Part shown: piece by piece, positions 4,950-6,525 of the stretch | How positions within the stretch are numbered: the stretch's first letter is position 1 | How the letters are laid out: each line of letters opens with the position of its first letter | Translations under genes and position numbers: made by a program | NCBI GenBank assembly: GCA_945888565.1 | Contig: CAMDAL010000240.1 | Coordinates: forward strand, 1-6,525 | DNA from: Devosia equisanguinis | Lineage (GTDB): Bacteria; Pseudomonadota; Alphaproteobacteria; Rhizobiales; Devosiaceae | DNA: 6,525 bases | Direction of reading: 5' to 3' | Notes under the pieces: generated by a model | Told to the model about the DNA's origin: nothing | Database searches by the model: none | Seen by the model: the letters and a program-made list of their open reading frames with translations, nothing else

Positions 4950-6179
4950 TCAGGGCAGCGTGCAGCGCACCATGGCGCGGGCATTGATGCTGATCAGGTC
5001 CGGTGTGGATTGGATCACCGCGAACGTCCGGTCGCCCGAAACGAGCGTGGCGCGCCCGTCGCGTGGCGTCACTGCGTCGGTCAACAGCAGTTCGGTCCCC
5101 TGCCGCAGGCTGACGCGGGTGATGACGGCGAAGTCGCCGCCGGGCTGATCGACTGTCCCACAGGCTTCGGCGTTCGGCGCCCAGACGCCGACATAGGGGT
5201 ACTCCGTCCTGTCGGTCTTCTGTGCCAGCAGCGTATCGGGCTTGTAGGCCGGAGAAACCGGGGCTGGCTCCAAAGCCATCGGCTCGGCAGCGGCGACCGC
5301 CTCTGCGGCCTCGGCGGCCGTTTCGGCGGGAGCTTCCGCAGCCTCGACCGCCGCAGCCGCGTCTGCGGCACCGCGGGATTCCGCGTCACCGGCTGCCGGG
5401 GTCTCTGCTTGGGTAGCAGCAGGAGTAGCCTCTCCCTCGGTAACGGCAGCCGCAGCGTCCGCGGCGCCCTTCGATTCGGCTTCGGTGGCAGCGGCGGCAG
5501 GCTCCGCAGCGGGCATCGCTGCAGCGGCCACGGCTGCCTCGGCATCGGCAGCGCCGCGGGCAGCGGCATCCGGCGTTGTCAGAGTTGAAGCCTCGGGCTC
5601 GGTCGCGGGAGCAGCCTTTGCCGCAGCGACAGCAGCTACGGCATCGGCGCTGCCGCGGGCCGCGGCCTCACCGTCGACCGTCACGGCAACGCCAGGTGAC
5701 GTAACCGACTCGGCGAGGGCCGCCTCGGCATCCGCCTTGCCCCTTGCATTTGCGGCGTCAGCAAGCGCCTGGGCGGCCTGCCTGTCCTCCTCCGCCTTGG
5801 CGGCAGCCTCGGCGGCGAGGCGCTCTTCCTCGGCCTTGGCAGCAGCGGCGGCCTCAGCGGCAACGCGCTCTTCCTCAACCTTTGCGGCGGCAGCGGCCTC
5901 AGCGGCCACGCGCTCTTCCTCCGCCTTCGCAACGGCAGCGGCCTCAGCGGCCACGCGCTCTTCCTCGGCCTTCTGATCGGCGGCAGCCTTTTCGGCGGCT
6001 GCCTGCTCTTCGGCTGCCAACTGCTCGGCTTCAGCTTTCTCGGCATCGGCGGTGGCGGCGGGCGTCGCGGCGGGCGTCTGCGCAGCAGGTGGCGGCGGCG
6101 ACTGGTTATTGTCGCAGGCAGCAAGGGTCAGGCCGACGGCCAGCAGCAGCGGCAGGCCAAGGGAGGTGGAGAGTTTCAT
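4950..6179 (-). CDS. Repeat-rich lipoprotein with C-terminal Cys domain
   Basis: A 409-residue exported lipoprotein of unknown role. Residues 1-21 are a lipoprotein signal peptide ending in the lipobox LAAC, with Cys22 as the lipidated residue. A Pro/Ala linker follows (about 23-45). Next is a charged helical segment (about 46-141) with four near-identical 15-residue repeats, AKAEEERVAAEAAAA in form, plus a weaker fifth. It resembles the long helix of TolA in composition. An Ala-rich region (about 145-300) has five copies of [RK]G-x-ADA-x-AA. The C-terminal domain (about 325-409), opening YPYVGVWAPNAEACG, looks globular and has Cys340 and Cys406, a possible disulfide. Residues 2 and 3 of the mature protein are Asp-Asn, an inner-membrane retention signal in E. 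coli. I start at the ATG at 6179, which has AGAGGA nine bases upstream; 14 more residues upstream would spoil the signal peptide. Confidence 0.88.
   Translation of the reverse strand: MKLSTSLGLPLLLAVGLTLAACDNNQSPPPPAAQTPAATPAATADAEKAEAEQLAAEEQAAAEKAAADQKAEEERVAAEAAAVAKAEEERVAAEAAAAAKVEEERVAAEAAAAAKAEEERLAAEAAAKAEEDRQAAQALADAANARGKADAEAALAESVTSPGVAVTVDGEAAARGSADAVAAVAAAKAAPATEPEASTLTTPDAAARGAADAEAAVAAAAMPAAEPAAAATEAESKGAADAAAAVTEGEATPAATQAETPAAGDAESRGAADAAAAVEAAEAPAETAAEAAEAVAAAEPMALEPAPVSPAYKPDTLLAQKTDRTEYPYVGVWAPNAEACGTVDQPGGDFAVITRVSLRQGTELLLTDAVTPRDGRATLVSGDRTFAVIQSTPDLISINARAMVRCTLP
5757..5975 (-). repeat. 45-bp tandem repeat inside the lipoprotein gene
   Basis: The block CGCTCTTCCTC (plus strand) recurs at 5821, 5866, 5911 and 5956, exactly 45 bases apart, with the surrounding sequence also conserved. 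A fifth degenerate copy lies near 5780. Each unit encodes 15 residues of Glu/Arg/Ala-rich helix. The reading frame is kept throughout, so copy number could vary without a frameshift. Confidence 0.9.
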
Positions 6180-6236
6180 CTTGGATAGTCCTCTTTGCGA
6201 GCGGCTCGGTCCGGCCGGCAATCACCGGTTCGTGCC

Positions 6237-6265
6237 ATAAGACACTCCAGCTTGGGCCTGCACAA
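6237..6265 (-). promoter_or_regulatory. Possible promoter of the lipoprotein gene
   Basis: On the minus strand TTGTGC (6260-6265) and TCTTAT (6237-6242) are separated by 17 bases, matching the -35 in three positions and the -10 in four. This gives a start near 6230 and a leader of about 50 bases. The match is modest, but it is the best placed one I found. Confidence 0.38.
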
Positions 6266-6373
6266 TGGCTCATGGAGCAATGGCTTTGCCCAGATCTCGA
6301 TAGCCAGTCGATGTGACGCCACGTTGTCGCCGCCGGCGCGCCCGCGCTAACTTTGCCGGAGATATCTCGACGC

Positions 6374-6402
6374 TTGCCCCACGCGCACCACGATGCTAGC
6401 AA
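6374..6402 (+). promoter_or_regulatory. Possible promoter of tRNA-Thr
   Basis: TTGCCC (6374-6379) and TAGCAA (6397-6402) are separated by 17 bases and followed by GC-rich sequence. Transcription would start just before the tRNA at 6414. The hexamers match consensus only partly (four and three of six). Confidence 0.33.
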
Positions 6403-6413
6403 GCGCACGGACT

Positions 6414-6489
6414 GCCGGTATAGCTCAGTTGGTAGAGCAACTGATTTGTAATCAGTGGGTCGCGGGTTCGATTCCTGCTGCCGGCACCA
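6414..6489 (+). tRNA. tRNA-Thr (anticodon TGT)
   Basis: A complete 76-base tRNA with encoded CCA. The acceptor arms are GCCGGTA and TGCCGGC (one G-T pair) with discriminator A. The D arm is GCTC/GAGC, and the anticodon stem ACTGA/TCAGT encloses TTTGTAA, giving TGT (reads ACA). The T loop is TTCGATT. No clear terminator is visible before the window ends. Confidence 0.97.
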
Positions 6490-6511
6490 TATTATGAAGC
6501 TAAGCCCCTGT

Positions 6512-6525
6512 TTTTCATATGAAAA
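6512..6525. repeat. 14-bp AT-rich palindrome at the window edge
   Basis: TTTTCATATGAAAA is a perfect palindrome reaching the last base of the window, 22 bases after tRNA-Thr. Its T-run could help end tRNA transcription, but there is no GC stem, and what follows is not visible. Confidence 0.4.

Noticed and set aside
5757..5975. The 45-bp repeats as a CRISPR array
   Set aside because: The whole unit is conserved with no unique spacers, and it is an in-frame part of a lipoprotein gene.
5485..5976. A long Ala/Ser-rich plus-strand open frame opposite the lipoprotein gene
   Set aside because: Repetitive GC-rich coding DNA keeps the opposite strand open. The minus strand has the signal peptide, lipobox and ribosome site.

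Overview
This is a high-GC window with features typical of an alphaproteobacterium: GC-rich third codon positions, GTG and TTG starts behind good Shine-Dalgarno sites, and a TrmH-family 23S rRNA methyltransferase beside tRNA-Tyr and tRNA-Gly genes. I cannot place it more precisely. It divides into two parts of different origin.

The left part (1 to about 2639) is the right-hand end of an integrated mobile element. A P4-type tyrosine integrase (minus strand) lies just inside a 3'-terminal half of a tRNA-Trp gene (2590-2639), which I read as the attR scar. The integrase is followed on the same strand by an unrecognised 263-residue protein, whose start overlaps the integrase stop, and then by an AlpA-like helix-turn-helix gene. 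That gene loses its family-like sequence exactly at a GTAATTAC motif (141-148). Further left is the C-terminal tail of a plus-strand gene, probably a transposase, so a second mobile element appears to have inserted into the AlpA-like gene. The integrase leader carries a 13-bp palindrome and an 11-bp tandem repeat, and a spaced repeat sits in front of the AlpA-like gene. All three are candidate binding sites.

The right part (2640-6525) looks like host chromosome. About 230 bases without a gene are followed by a YeaE-like aldo/keto reductase, tRNA-Gly and tRNA-Tyr, all on the minus strand. The reductase start lies only 29 bases behind the tRNA-Gly CCA end, and a good promoter sits upstream of tRNA-Tyr, so the three may form one mixed tRNA/mRNA transcription unit. 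Diverging from it is the rRNA methyltransferase gene (rlmB-like, SPOUT fold). It converges through a shared hairpin terminator on a 409-residue lipoprotein gene. The lipoprotein has an exact 45-bp tandem repeat coding for a charged helix, a second spaced five-copy motif, and a compact C-terminal domain with two cysteines. A tRNA-Thr(TGT) gene on the plus strand closes the window.

I see no CRISPR array, restriction system or recognisable defence or toxin gene. The most interesting items are the nested element with its unrecognised cargo gene, the possible tRNA/reductase operon, and the repeat-built lipoprotein with an inner-membrane-type sorting signal.
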